Shown here piece by piece: positions 11,356 through 22,022 of a stretch of DNA of 64,000 nucleotides. The stretch is from Pseudopyrenochaeta lycopersici (Eukaryota > Ascomycota > Dothideomycetes > Pleosporales > Pseudopyrenochaetaceae). The stretch lies in assembly GCA_003313425.1 (NCBI GenBank), contig NHZP01000011.1:1302001-1366000 (forward strand). The letters are read 5' to 3'. Below the pieces are notes generated by a model that had not been told where the DNA came from, made no database searches, and worked only from the letters and a program-made list of their open reading frames with translations. Numbering within the stretch: the first letter of the stretch is position 1; the number at the start of each line of letters is the position of its first letter. Position numbers and translations under genes: made by a program.

Positions 11356-13326
11356 CTACCGTGTTCGTGCTCTTAACATCGTCTCGTCTGCAAACGATAT
11401 CCTCGTCTTCTCTGGCTCCCTCTGCGCTTCAATATCATCTCCTCCCCTCTTCTCTCCGTCGTGGTTGGTCAGCGTATCCTCACTCCCATCAGTCGCTGCT
11501 GTGAGTCTCCATGTCGGAGTCTCAGGCGGGAGTCTTGATCTCGATCTTGCGCTCCTTCCAAAACTCCTGCCTAGATCGTCAAAGCTCTGGCCGCCGTCCC
11601 TGCTAGTGGCCCGTGAGAATCTGTTATGTCGTACAACGCTTCCATGTCTAGGGTCAATGTGGGCGTTGTTTGGCAGAGCATCGGTGATGCTGAGTCGTCG
11701 TTCTGTGATAGGATCCATTTCCACGATTGGCGGGACCTTCTGCCATCTGTAGATGAGCTCTAAAGCCGGGATTGAGAGCCCATGTACGATTATAGAGAAG
11801 AGCACGAGGAAATACACGACTGGCCCCATGGCACGGAGCAAGTCTTCTTCTTCATGGGTCTCGGCAGCGTCGAGTTTTGGGTAGAGATGTCGTGCGTGCT
11901 CAACATAGAACACTGCCCCGATACCGATGGGCCCGAAGTACCCCATGAAGAGAGCTTCTTGCCACGATTTGACAGTGTTTGGCATGAGTTTGTACATGAC
12001 CATCATGGCGGGTATGCGTCGCAGCAACAACACCAACAAGCCCAGCGCAAGGAGTCTCCCATACGTAATGCCTGTGATGTCTGGTTGGTTGAATTCGTCC
12101 CATGGCAGGATAGCTCCGATATACATGAAGCCACCGAAGTTGAGAAGCACGTCGATGCAGCCATTGACTTCATCATGTCTCTGAAGTGTTTCATCGAGAT
12201 ATCTGCCGTTCCAGTTGAGTGCTGCGCCAGCACAGAAACAGGCGAGAAGGTCATCGAGTCCTGCACAGCCGGTGATACCAATTACAAAGAGACCTAGTGC
12301 TGTAGGGTAGAGGAGTAGACTTTCGCTATCGATCCATTTCCTATACGACTTGTTAGAATACACTCTGATAAGAGTCTTGTTATACCACATACCTTTTCAG
12401 CGCGAAACCTGTCACGTACATACTGGCAATTCCACACACGGCGCCTACAACAGCACCGGTAAGAATGAAGTACAGCCAGCCTTCTACAATCCAGATTTCG
12501 ACAGCCTGGCCAGCACCGCCTCCCAGTCTGCCAACGTCCGCAGCTCGCGTCATTAGCGGGAGGGAACGAGAGTTGGCTATCCTCGCGACATCGGGCTTGA
12601 AGTTGACATCCTCCTCTGGTGCATGTCGAATCAAGTACGTTGCAAGTAGCAAGAACGGAAATCCGAAGCCATCATTCGACCCAGCCTCTGCGGAGATGAT
12701 TTCTCGCAGAGCTCGAGGCACGTATTTGTCGGCAAATGGTCCTTTAGCGATGGCCTGTGAGAGAACAGGATCGGTTGAAGTGACCAGTGAACCAATGACC
12801 ATTGCGGTGAGCGTCGTGAGCTTTGGAATCATGAGCTTGATACACCCTGTAGTGCACAGCCACATGATGGTCATGACCGGGATCAAGAGGAGCGCCATAT
12901 CTTTCCATCGATGCCATGGATATTTTGCTGGTAATTGATACCCCGCCATTACGAGTTGCACGCCGATGACCACGCGGGTAAGGCCCTGTGTAGAGCAATG
13001 TTAGAGAATCGGTGAGACAACACGTTGGCTGAAGTAGACTTACTAGAGTGATGTACTCAGTTTGGTCTTTGGTGGCAAATCCCCATCGTTCAGAGTCGAT
13101 GAACTTTGCAGAAATGGGCCCTAGCACAATCCCGATCAACATTGCGGGGAGTGCTTCACCAAGATACCATTGCTGCTTGATCTTGACCGATATGACTCCA
13201 TAGAGGATCGTGAAGCCACCTGGTAGCGACGTCAGTGATGGGATTCAAGGTGGGTCTTGTCGATAGCGAGCACCCACCAAGAACAGCAATGATGATATTG
13301 AGCTCACTAGCATCGAGCGTCGGCAT
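11356..13326 (-). CDS. Na+/H+ (or K+/H+) antiporter, CPA1 family
   Basis: Predicted 600-residue cation/proton exchanger of the plasma membrane. Exons in transcript order: 13326-13278, 13219-13044, 12985-12393, 12340-11356, with introns of 58, 58 and 52 nt. The join at intron 1 gives AVLGGFTILYGV. The ion-binding region is clear: STDPVLSQAIAKG, then EAGSNDGFGFPF with the paired Asn-Asp of this family. About a dozen hydrophobic segments end near residue 470. The remaining cytosolic tail is Ser/Arg-rich and may be phosphorylated. The tail is much shorter than in yeast Nha1. The start MPTLDASELNIII matches the usual short lumenal beginning. Role: salt tolerance and pH balance, inferred from family. 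Confidence 0.92.
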
Positions 13327-15248
13327 CTTGACAGCAAGACGACTTAGCTGTCAACGAGGCCAGAGTTGCTTAGGAGGACTGAACAAGAGGGGAAACTAGA
13401 CAGCGACTGGAGAAACACCAGGTTGACCAGCGACGGACTCGTTCAGAACAAGTAATATTATGTCGTAGAGGAGGGAAAATCGCGCAACTCGGGCCGGCCG
13501 ATGGTTCAAAAGGGTTTGGTAGGACAGCGAAAGAAGCTCATGAATAAAGGCAGGAAGGATTACGTAGCGTGAGAGATGCTGGAGGGAGGGCAGCAGACAG
13601 GAAACATGGTGTGAGGAGGAGGAGGAGCGTGGGATAGCAGGTCTTTAGCAGGCGAAAGCAAACGGGATGAAACAGAGAAAACGAAAGCCTGATACAATGA
13701 ATGTTACCTAGTCGTGTTGCGAAAGTATTGGAAAGCCTGGACTATGGAGGTGGTGCCGCCCGGTTTGATACTGATCTTCGTGTGCATAAGCACCGCCAGC
13801 CCCGATCCACAGCGCCGCCTCCCTCGGAGTATCTGCTATTGCGTACACATGTGGCTCATCGTGGTTGAAAATCTCGATAGCCGGCGGCTCAAAGAAGTCG
13901 TGGGATAAGCCTCTGTCAAGCCTTCTGAGCCGCACTGGATGGACCGGTTGCGGAGCTGCTTCTTTGTCATGCAGGGAGACGCCTCGTCCACGGGGGGAGA
14001 AACAAATTCGTCATTGTACATGGTGAAGACGGATAACGGAAGACGGCCATGCCTTGGTTTGTGACTGAGGATCTTGGAGGGACCTTGGCTGGAGGTACTG
14101 AGTCTGCGGGATCGGGAGATCAAGGGAGGTAAGAGGTATTTTGTAGGAAATGCTTCGCCACTTCAACGATCTGCATGGATTCTACTCATGTATGAAGCGT
14201 CTTCAACAGTATACAATTCATCTTCATTAGATGTAGCCTACAGTATGAGATGTACCTGGCATCTAATCAGTGAACATAGTCTTCTCTTGAATTCCTGGAT
14301 GCGTATCTCCATTGCAGACAATCCTGAATTGCTGTTCGCTGGCAAGAGGCGACCAATTAGATCAAATTTCCAGTCGATACTGTGACCATCGACCCACAGA
14401 AAGGTGACAACAAACAGCAGAAGACGAAGTGAGGTTGATGCTTAGGCCAACGCCAAGTCACTCCGCTCAAGATTCCGCCTCCAAGTGTGCTCGGCGGAGG
14501 GACAGTCAGAGTGTTTCAGCATGCCGATATCCGACCTTTGGCCCACAGATTCTTCGCAGAGAAAATTTTAATGCTAAAGTGTCTTCGTGGCTGGGGACTC
14601 CGGGACGTGGCTCATGCCGATGTACCCGTCTCGTCGTACTTGGGCCTCTCGGCGGCGGAAGGCGGAAACTTGGCACCTCGTTGAACTTTTTCATTTCTCG
14701 GTCGACGGCCTGCATACCTGATCGTCAAGGCATCTAACAGTTGCTGTTCATAAATGCTGAACATAGTTATGCTTGATGATGACCTTGGTTCGACGTGGAA
14801 GTCTTATTCTTTACTCTATTCTATATCCTTTGTTTTATCTGTCTGGCTAAACTGCAGGTCATCAGGATTCTGAGTGAAGCTTCTTAAGCCTTTTGGCTTG
14901 GATAGCAAAGCTCATGCTGTAGGGTGATCACAGACAAAATGAGCCTTCACTTGGGAATCCCACAGCATCGTCCTGGTGTTGTTGGTTGAATCAGAGGACG
15001 ATCTCTGGAGTGGTTGCTTAACACACTGTAGAGATACATAAGGACGTAGCCGCACACCAATCTGTTATCGACTTGGACCATGGAGGATCGAAAGTGGTGG
15101 TCACAAGCGCGTCGAGAACCCTCATATGAATCTTGAAAATCCAAACACTTCAGCCTCTGCCAAGGGCGATAAGACCGATTTAAAGCGTCTCGGGACGTAG
15201 AAGGTCCATCTCCTCTAAATTTGCTCCAGACCTGCAGTCGAACTCCAA
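13327..15248. other. 1.9 kb mostly non-coding
   Basis: Contains the antiporter promoter, a possible small minus-strand gene (annotated separately at 13708-14123) and the 3' flank of the Ap4A phosphorylase gene. From about 14140 to 15240 I see only short overlapping frames without motifs. The stretch around 14750-14900 is AT-rich. Confidence 0.5.
13708..14123 (-). CDS. Possible small uncharacterised protein (structure unsure)
   Basis: Two minus-strand frames look protein-like. One runs from an ATG at 14123 (MISRSRRLSTSSQ, basic and Ser-rich). The other opens after a stop near 14009 and ends at 13708, containing DFFEPPAIEIFNHDEP and ADTPREAALWIGAGGAY. Together they could be one gene joined by an intron at 13950-14050, but I found no unambiguous donor and acceptor pair. 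It could instead be a relic or chance. No family recognised. Bounds mark the outer limits of the two frames. Confidence 0.25.
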
Positions 15249-16153
15249 CTACGCAGGTACGCCAAGCTCCCTCAACACATTTGCACACCCAATCCTCAAC
15301 CACTCATCTACGCTCTCCTGATTCGTCACCCACACGCTCCCCATCATACCGCCAGCATTCGCACTCGCGCCTTGCGTCATTCCGTTCCGGCGTGGAATGA
15401 CGATGATCCAATCATCCCACATAACGACATTGTGTGGACAGAAGTCGGTTTCAACGAGCCCCAGTACCACCCTACATTTACTGAGAAGGTCCATGTAGAT
15501 GTCTAACAGGGTTGAAACGGGCGTATTGGCAAAACCATGTGGTAGGTGGTGGGTGAAGTACTGGAAAGGCGCTTTCTTGTTCTCACCCTCACAAATCAAG
15601 CTTTGAAAGGCGTAAGGTGGCCCAAGGAGGCCTTGGAGATGCTTGTGCACGCGACTACATCCACCTTTCTCTCCACAATTGAAGATCACGTACATGCTCG
15701 GAAATCTCCTCATAACTTCTAACATGACCGTGAGGTCATCGGTGCCCAAAGATTCATGCTGCCTTCGATATGAATCTAGCGTGAGCATGAGCAGCTGCGG
15801 CCTGTCTACACAGAATAGATTTAGAGCCAGATCATGCGTGGCATTCAGCTGACCCAAAATGAGTCGCTCATCGGGACAGTACATGTCGCTGCCTGGACCC
15901 CATTTGCGAGATTCATGGAAGGCGAGGTTCACTGCACCAACGGTGTGAGGTTTTGTTTCCAGAGTGGGACAAATGCGGAATTCCATCTATGTATCACGTG
16001 AGTCGTGAGCACCAAAGCTCATTGGTGAGAAAGGCTCACTGGATACCCTTCATCTTCAAGTTTAACAGCTTTGGAAGGCCCATAGACGATGATTTTCTCA
16101 GATACTAGCTTGTCAAAGATTGCGATGAGGCTGTCCTCAGATATGCTGTCCAT
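15249..16153 (-). CDS. ATP adenylyltransferase / Ap4A phosphorylase-like protein
   Basis: Predicted 283-residue HIT-like enzyme. Exons 16153-16040 and 15986-15249 with a 53 nt intron. The catalytic signature is intact: NCGEKGGCSRVHKHLQG, with H152, H154 and Q156 forming the HxHxQ motif of the Apa1/Apa2 family. The N-terminal exon (SEKIIVYGPSKAVKLEDEGYP) joins in frame to MEFRICPTLETKP, as in family members. Expected reaction: phosphorolysis of diadenosine tetraphosphate to ATP and ADP, in the cytosol. At 283 residues it is somewhat shorter than yeast Apa2 (about 325), mainly at the N-terminus. Confidence 0.88.
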
Positions 16154-16560
16154 GGTGTGGAATGTGGTTGAATTGATGGCGAGAAATAGTCGGTGAATCT
16201 GTGAGCTAGGATAAGTAAGGTCCGTGCTAGATCGGAGTTAATAGGGGATCCAAGTAAACCCCGGACGATGGAATGTGGGACAGAACAATAAGTGAACAAG
16301 GTTAAAATGCCATCTATGCTACGATGCTTGACTATCCTTGCGAAGTGCAGGTGAAGGGATAACGCAGGGCTGAAGCGAAGCAAACAAGGAGCTCCAAGAA
16401 CGAAATGAAATGGTCTTTTTCATGGATTAAAATGAGTAGTTTGGCTGTCCAATTGTCCTGACATGTGTGGTGTAGGAAGCGCTCGAGTGTGTTTGTGAAG
16501 GGCGGACTTGAGGCGGGCAATGGCTATGGGTATCGGGGTATCATATGCAATGCGACGCTT
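16154..16560. other. Short intergenic spacer
   Basis: Lies between the 3' end of the coiled-coil gene and the start of the Ap4A phosphorylase gene, both on the minus strand. It should hold the promoter of the latter. No coding signal. Confidence 0.6.
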
Positions 16561-17127
16561 CTATGCTTTCTCGGCCTCAACAGGCTGTGTCGAGGGAGGC
16601 TTCTCTACCAGGACATAGTCAGCGCTACTGTCAGATGGAGGGGTCTCTGGCAGCGCACCTGCTATGCCTCCTGTTGATTGTGGGTTGTTTTTTGCCAGTG
16701 GGCTGGTAGGGCTCTGCAGGCCAGCTTTGTCCTGGTCGGAGAAGACACCGTCAATGGGAGTGCGGCGCTGGCTGTCCTTCCGTCGAGGGGGAGAGTTGCC
16801 CGTTGCTTGGCTTAGTCGCTCCTCGGCAGCGCGGAGTCTCGCTTCCAGAGCCTCAAGCTCCTGGGTTTGTGTGGTGACAGCTTGCTTCCTTGAGCAGACT
16901 TAGCTGGCGCGTCAAGGGGCAGGAATGGCAACATACTTTTGGTGGACATTCTTGTCGAGGGTGTCGAGGTCTCCGTCAAGCTTGAACAGGTCGTCGAGCT
17001 CTGACATGAAGTTGAGCGCTACGGTGCTGCAGGGCGTGGTCAGTATGAGCGGGAACTATGCTAGCGCCGGGACAGCATACGATTGGGGACGGTTCTTGGG
17101 CTTCCAGCCGTGGTCAGGGTCCTCCAT
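16561..17127 (-). CDS. Small coiled-coil protein of unknown function
   Basis: A three-exon gene for 154 residues that is easy to miss because each exon is short. Exons 17127-17081, 17026-16937, 16888-16561; introns 54 and 48 nt with GTATGC/CAG and GTATGT/AAG ends. The protein begins MEDPDHGWKPKNRPQS. Residues about 20-75 form a charged heptad-like coiled coil (ELDDLFKLDGDLDTLDKNV, then TQELEALEARLRAAEERL). The rest is Pro/Ser-rich and disordered, ending DYVLVEKPPSTQPVEAEKA. All three exons stay in one frame with no stop, which supports the model. No family recognised. Its start lies about 0.8 kb from the divergent bromodomain gene. Confidence 0.75.
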
Positions 17128-17934
17128 GGTGAGAGTGAGAGTGAGATGGCGAGGAAGGCGACGAGGGAGATTGTGAAGAGTGGTGGCTAAGGGGAGGGAA
17201 AGTGTAGATGCTCAGTATGCGGGCGGGGGGGACAGCGGGAGGTGAATGTATTAAACGGCCAGCTGAAGTAAGACGCAAGATGCAAGCGGGGAGTGCACAA
17301 TCAGACACGTTTTAAGAAACGCGACCGGGGCTGGCAATGCAGCAGGAGCATGATATGAGCGTCCTTGATCAAATACTGAAAATGAATGCAATGTCAGGGA
17401 AAAAGGGGACAGGCGTTGCTCCATGCTAATTAGGGCGTAGATCGATAGTGGAGCTCGGGAAGGAAGAGGGCAGGTTGCGCCGAATGCATGCAACCAATGC
17501 AAGCTATGCCCAACCATGAATGAGGGCAGTAGGGCTGCGTCGCTGGAGAGGGCAACCACGAGGAAACGCTGTTAGTGCCAATGAGGGCAGTAATAATACG
17601 CGCTGGTCCGTCGCGGTGCCGCAAGTCTGCGCAGGTGCATTCCCCCCCGCGCTGGCGTGGAGGCTCCTGGCACCAGCGACGAGGCCCCATTGGCCCCAGG
17701 CAAGGGGGCAAGCCATGACCGCCGCCCGCTGGGTGGCCGCGGTGCTGCAGAAACACCACGACTTTTTTCTCATCAAACGCGCATCCACTCCATCGCCCGT
17801 AATCTGCCCGCCCGACGCGCCCGCCTCCCGAGTCGCGTGCGATGCCCAGCGGCCTGCCCTGAACGCTGCCTCTCGTCGCGCTGGCTCCCATTCCGCCCCA
17901 GTCCCATCGCCGTCGCGCCCACACCGCCTGGGGG
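17128..17934. promoter_or_regulatory. Divergent promoter region, GC-rich on its right side
   Basis: Separates the coiled-coil gene (minus) from the bromodomain gene (plus). From about 17430 the sequence is GC-rich and CpG-rich up to and into the bromodomain coding sequence. Several overlapping open frames here come from that composition and carry no motif. Confidence 0.5.
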
Positions 17935-20469
17935 ATGAATACTAGCGGCGCCGACTACACCCACCTCGAGTCGCTGCTGCTGTTCCAGTGCCTGCATGCC
18001 TATGGCGTCGAGCCCGCGGTCTTTGGCCGCATCTCCGACCTGCTGAAGAAGCACCCCGACATCACCGGCAACCAGTACTTCCACCCGGGCCGCCTCAGCG
18101 CCGATGCCCTGCGCAACTTCTACCTGGACCGCCTGCGCCGCGAGATCGAGCACGAGCAGGGAAGCGACGGCGATGCGCAGAATGGCGACGTGGCCCACAC
18201 CCGCAAGAGGAAGCTGCCCACGGCGAGCCAGCCCACGGTCCAGGAATCCCTCCAGCACCAGCACCTCATTCCGAAGCTCGTCACCAAGCTCTACGCCTCG
18301 TACCGCACCGACATCGCCGACCAGATCCGGGCCGAGGAGGACCGCTACGACAAGCTGCAGCGCGACGTCGAGAGCATTGAGCGCGGCGAGTGGGACGACC
18401 AACTGAGGGAGAAGGCCAGCGGGAAGGCGCCCACCGCGCGCAGCCCTACGCGTCCCAGGAAGTCGCCGCATCTGGCGCAGAAGCCACTACAGCCCACGGC
18501 CAGCCCCCAGCTTGCTCAGAATGGTACCAACGGTGGGCCACTCAATGCGCCTGCCCCAGAGGCATCCCAACCGGACCCGTCGCGGCCACTGGCGCCCCAG
18601 AACGGCCAACCTTCTCCCTCTTCGCGTAAGAAACAGCCTTCGGCAGACCAGCGACGGACACCTTCCACCCCACAGCCCCTCGCCGCTTCTGTCCCCCCAC
18701 CAAGATTCCAACAGCCTCCTAATTCTGGCTTCAACGGCGCACCTTATCCCAACCTCTCACCCTATCCCCAAGGACCGCAACCTCAACCCCAGCATCCTGG
18801 ACGTCCATCGCATTCTCAGTCACCAGCCGCAGGGTCTCCTGCGCCGCCATTCCAACCCCCGTCTGCTCAATCCTATGCAGGCAACGGCGTACCTCAGTAT
18901 GGCCCTCCTCCAGGAGCGCCCCAACACTACTCCCCGACACATCAACGGTTCCCGCAACCACCTCCAGGACCGCAGTCCCCGGGTGTACAGACGCCTCTGC
19001 AACAGCAGAGGGCTCAATACCCCCAATCTGTACCCTATCCTCCCCTGGCCCCAGTGGGCGTGCCGCCTCCCCAGGCTGGATTCATGCTCCCACCGTTCCA
19101 GGTCTCACCCCAGGATCCATCACGTGTCCATCAGCAAGGAGCCACGCCACAGCAGTATCCTCAAACTTCTACCCCCTCTAGCAACCGACAGCAATTGAGA
19201 CCAAATGTACAAACCCCAGTTAATGGCAGGCCGGGTGTGCCTCCTGTACATCCAATGGTCACTCAGGCAAGGCAATCCTACTCCACCCCCATGAGCACAC
19301 GATCCCCACACAGCTCTACTGGAACGCCAATATCAGCCAAGAGCTTCTGGAAGCGCCAAAGTTTTGAGGCATCCCCTGGAGTGTCGGGGAGCCCCCGCCC
19401 TGAAGTGGAGCCACTTGATGACATACCACCGCTGCTCCGACCGAAACAGAGCCCGAGGAAGGCGAAGGCCCAACGCAAATCAAAAGCAAAGGGCAAGGGC
19501 AAAGAGAAGGAGCCGGAAAAGGAGGAAGATGAGCCTGCACCGGAGCCTGAGCAAGAGGAGGAGTCCATGATGGAGGTCGAAACTCGTTCGGGTCGGTCAC
19601 GGCGGAAGGTGGTCACGAAGCGAACGAGACCGCGTAGCATTGCGTCTTCTCGAGCAGGGGGCTCTGTGCGCGAGCGTAGCAGGAGCCAATCTATCCTTTC
19701 TCATACTGAGACCGTAGCGGCTGACAATGAATCGCAAGCCGGTCATCGAATCAAGTCAGAACGAGGGACGTCAGTTGACGTAATTGAAGAAGAATCTGTT
19801 GGGACGCCATCACAGATGCCCACCCGGAGACGGGGGGCCGCTGCACAGGCTCCGCCTTCAACAAGACGAAAACGCAATGCACGAGAAGCATCGCTTGAGG
19901 AAGCTGAAGACCACTTCAGCACGCCTGGACCGCTCCGGACCATTATTGCTCAACGCCACTTTTCAAAAATGTGTGCTCCCATCATGAATGACATCAACTC
20001 GCATAAGCACGCATCGACATTCACCACAGCTGTCCGCGCCAAGGATGCAGAAGGCTACTACGACATCATCAAGCGTCCCACAGACCTCAAATCCATCCAA
20101 AAAGCCATCGCGATAGGTGCAAAGCAGGTCGCAGCTGCTGCATCAGATACCCCTGTCGGTAGTCCCGGTGGCGGAGGTGGTGTTGTGGAGCTTCCCTCCA
20201 ACCCCGACTACATGCCTCCCAAGTCCATTGTCAACGCTGCACAATTAGAGAAGGAGCTCATGCGCATGTTTGTCAACGCCGTCATGTTCAACCCGGGTGA
20301 AGACGGCGTTGTCGAGGATGCAAGGGAGATGTTCGAGACGGTCCAGCGGAGCGTCAGCAATTGGCGCAACGTAGAAAGGGGCAGTGGCAACGGGCGGACG
20401 GAGGCAGAGGACACCCCGACAGTCGAAGAGGAAGAGCCTGTACCCGTCCTGAAACGGAGAAAAGTATGA
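17935..20469 (+). CDS. Bromodomain protein, NuA4 Bdc1/BRD8-like
   Basis: Intronless gene for 844 residues. Residues 1-140 form an ordered helical block (LESLLLFQCLHAYGVE, then RNFYLDRLRREIEHE) resembling the N-terminus of Bdc1/BRD8-type subunits. Residues 155-450 are Pro/Gln-rich and disordered. A basic-acidic stretch follows (about 500-620), with several Lys-Arg clusters that could be nuclear localisation signals. The bromodomain lies near residues 675-805: APIMNDINSHKH, YYDIIKRPTDLKSIQKAI, then VMFNPGEDGVV. An extra 40-residue Gly-rich insert sits between these helices. Expected role: acetyl-lysine reading within a histone acetyltransferase complex in the nucleus. The bromodomain is certain; the complex is inferred. 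Confidence 0.88.
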   Translation: MNTSGADYTHLESLLLFQCLHAYGVEPAVFGRISDLLKKHPDITGNQYFHPGRLSADALRNFYLDRLRREIEHEQGSDGDAQNGDVAHTRKRKLPTASQPTVQESLQHQHLIPKLVTKLYASYRTDIADQIRAEEDRYDKLQRDVESIERGEWDDQLREKASGKAPTARSPTRPRKSPHLAQKPLQPTASPQLAQNGTNGGPLNAPAPEASQPDPSRPLAPQNGQPSPSSRKKQPSADQRRTPSTPQPLAASVPPPRFQQPPNSGFNGAPYPNLSPYPQGPQPQPQHPGRPSHSQSPAAGSPAPPFQPPSAQSYAGNGVPQYGPPPGAPQHYSPTHQRFPQPPPGPQSPGVQTPLQQQRAQYPQSVPYPPLAPVGVPPPQAGFMLPPFQVSPQDPSRVHQQGATPQQYPQTSTPSSNRQQLRPNVQTPVNGRPGVPPVHPMVTQARQSYSTPMSTRSPHSSTGTPISAKSFWKRQSFEASPGVSGSPRPEVEPLDDIPPLLRPKQSPRKAKAQRKSKAKGKGKEKEPEKEEDEPAPEPEQEEESMMEVETRSGRSRRKVVTKRTRPRSIASSRAGGSVRERSRSQSILSHTETVAADNESQAGHRIKSERGTSVDVIEEESVGTPSQMPTRRRGAAAQAPPSTRRKRNAREASLEEAEDHFSTPGPLRTIIAQRHFSKMCAPIMNDINSHKHASTFTTAVRAKDAEGYYDIIKRPTDLKSIQKAIAIGAKQVAAAASDTPVGSPGGGGGVVELPSNPDYMPPKSIVNAAQLEKELMRMFVNAVMFNPGEDGVVEDAREMFETVQRSVSNWRNVERGSGNGRTEAEDTPTVEEEEPVPVLKRRKV

Positions 20470-21089
20470 TACAATCCTCGGATTTTCGAAGGTACATGTA
20501 TCATTTTGGGTGGATTGGGAGGCCAAGTCGAAGTAGACTTTTTAATGACATTGATACCATTATTTACCTTTGGTGCTCAATGATAAATATACAAGTATGA
20601 ATAATTTGGACAATTGACGGTAACTCATGGTGATGTACCAAGTTGTTGCCTTCTCAACCCGAGGTAAGTACGCGATCTCTGGGGAGGTTTGTTAAAGCAC
20701 ACTTACTTATTCTTCATTCTTCTCACTCACACCTAATGCCACATAAACACTAGCCTCATCAGACACACACGCTTCAACAAGTAGTGTATGCATTTGAACG
20801 AACCCCCAAAAAAACATCTGTAATTTCATCCCGAAACTAAATTCTAAGCGGAGGAGGTATCATAAACGATTCATTAACATGGCTTTCCAAGCAAAAGTAA
20901 TCCCTTTTCTGTGGGTGGGAGAAAAAAAAACGCCCTATGCATCATGATTCCCATGCCGGAAAGAGTAGAACCAAAAAAAAGGAAAAAAAGGAAAAGAAAG
21001 CGGAAACCCTCGATTCCATAAAATCGGAAGAATTTGGAGAGGAAAAGAGGGTGAAAGAGAAAGAAGGAGAAGAGCAATTTTCGAAATCC
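20470..21089. other. Convergent 3' region with purine-rich tract
   Basis: Holds the 3' ends of the bromodomain and bHLH transcripts. AT-rich, no coding signal. The purine-rich tract is listed separately. Confidence 0.6.
20971..21078 (+). repeat. Low-complexity purine tract
   Basis: About 100 nt almost purely A and G on the plus strand, opening with A8-GG-A7-GG-A4 and continuing as GAAAGAGA-type sequence. On the bHLH transcript this is a pyrimidine-rich stretch directly after the stop codon at 21090. It may influence 3' end formation; that is inference. Confidence 0.7.
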
Positions 21090-22022
21090 TCAGGAATTCA
21101 TCAGAAATTCATCGAGGGGATCGTCTCCTATTGACCACCCGTGGACATCCGTCCCTCTTCTTTGACTCTGTCTCAGCATCTCATTCTCCTCTTTCAGCGC
21201 ATCCCGCTCCTTCTCAATGCGGCGGATGTACTCAATCGCACTGGACAGGACCATGGCTTTGCTCGGCTTGGGCTGGCCCATGACGCCGACTTCGTCGCTC
21301 TGGGATAAAGTGGGGACCGCTCTTCTTAGTCTTTCAAGCTCTGAGTTGAGTCCCTCGCGGTACTTGCGTTCGACCTGGTTGTGTGGGAGACGGCCTGAGC
21401 GCTGGCATTTTGTTATCGAGCCAGACGAGGTAGGGGAGGTTGCGGCTGTATTGCTGCGGTCGAGGCGCGGTCGGCCGCGCTTTCTTTGGGGCTGCTTTGG
21501 AGTGGTTTCTGAGAAGGAAGGTGGCGATGATGGCGACTCGCGCTTTAATGTGCGTGGTGAGAGCGAGGGCGAGAGTTGTGGTTGTTGTGGTGCGTCACCG
21601 CAGAGCGACGGTGTTCTTGACGAGGTTTGGGTTTCTGGGGAGAAGCAAGCCAAGCCATTCGACTCTAAGGTGGTTGGGTTAAGTGAGAACTCGGCGGGGT
21701 ATTGCTCGAGTTGTCCGAAAGGCGTAGGGTTAAATGTCTGTCGGAATGCTGGGTTGCTTTTCGTCGTCGAGATGCCAGTCGCTGGTAATGTGGGGCTAAA
21801 CATGCCGCTTGATTTCGATGAGAAGCTTGGTGCTGTTTCCACAGATGTGAGTGGTCGGTCGAAGAAGGATTCAGTGTCGAGGAACGTGTTCAGTGAGTAG
21901 TCGGGATTGGTAGTGTAGGCATCGCCGAGGTAGGATTTGTCGAATTGGTCTGGGTATGCCATGATGTCTTCTGGTGGTGAATAGTCGAGGTTGACTACTT
22001 TCGGGTAACCGGAGAAGTCCAT
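21090..22022 (-). CDS. bHLH transcription factor with AT-hook, SREBP-type tyrosine
   Basis: Single-exon gene for 310 residues. The basic helix-loop-helix domain covers about 211-275: basic part RLPHNQVERKYREGLN, helix 2 KAMVLSSAIEYIRRIEKE. Tyr221 stands where most bHLH proteins have Arg; that Tyr is the hallmark of SREBP-type proteins. The loop is long (about SQSDEVGVMGQPKPS). A candidate AT-hook, KRGRPR, lies at 181-186 in front of it. Residues 1-175 are Ser/Thr/Pro-rich and probably activating. No membrane segments are present, so it is not a membrane-tethered SREBP and should be directly nuclear. A leucine-heptad extension (RDALKEENEMLRQ) follows helix 2. Confidence 0.92.
   Translation of the reverse strand: MDFSGYPKVVNLDYSPPEDIMAYPDQFDKSYLGDAYTTNPDYSLNTFLDTESFFDRPLTSVETAPSFSSKSSGMFSPTLPATGISTTKSNPAFRQTFNPTPFGQLEQYPAEFSLNPTTLESNGLACFSPETQTSSRTPSLCGDAPQQPQLSPSLSPRTLKRESPSSPPSFSETTPKQPQRKRGRPRLDRSNTAATSPTSSGSITKCQRSGRLPHNQVERKYREGLNSELERLRRAVPTLSQSDEVGVMGQPKPSKAMVLSSAIEYIRRIEKERDALKEENEMLRQSQRRGTDVHGWSIGDDPLDEFLMNS

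Noticed and set aside
17773..18471. 232-codon minus-strand frame in GC-rich DNA
   Set aside because: Antisense to the bromodomain gene start; long only because GC-rich sequence has few stops.
21217..21900. 227-codon plus-strand frame
   Set aside because: Antisense to the bHLH gene, which has clear domain evidence.
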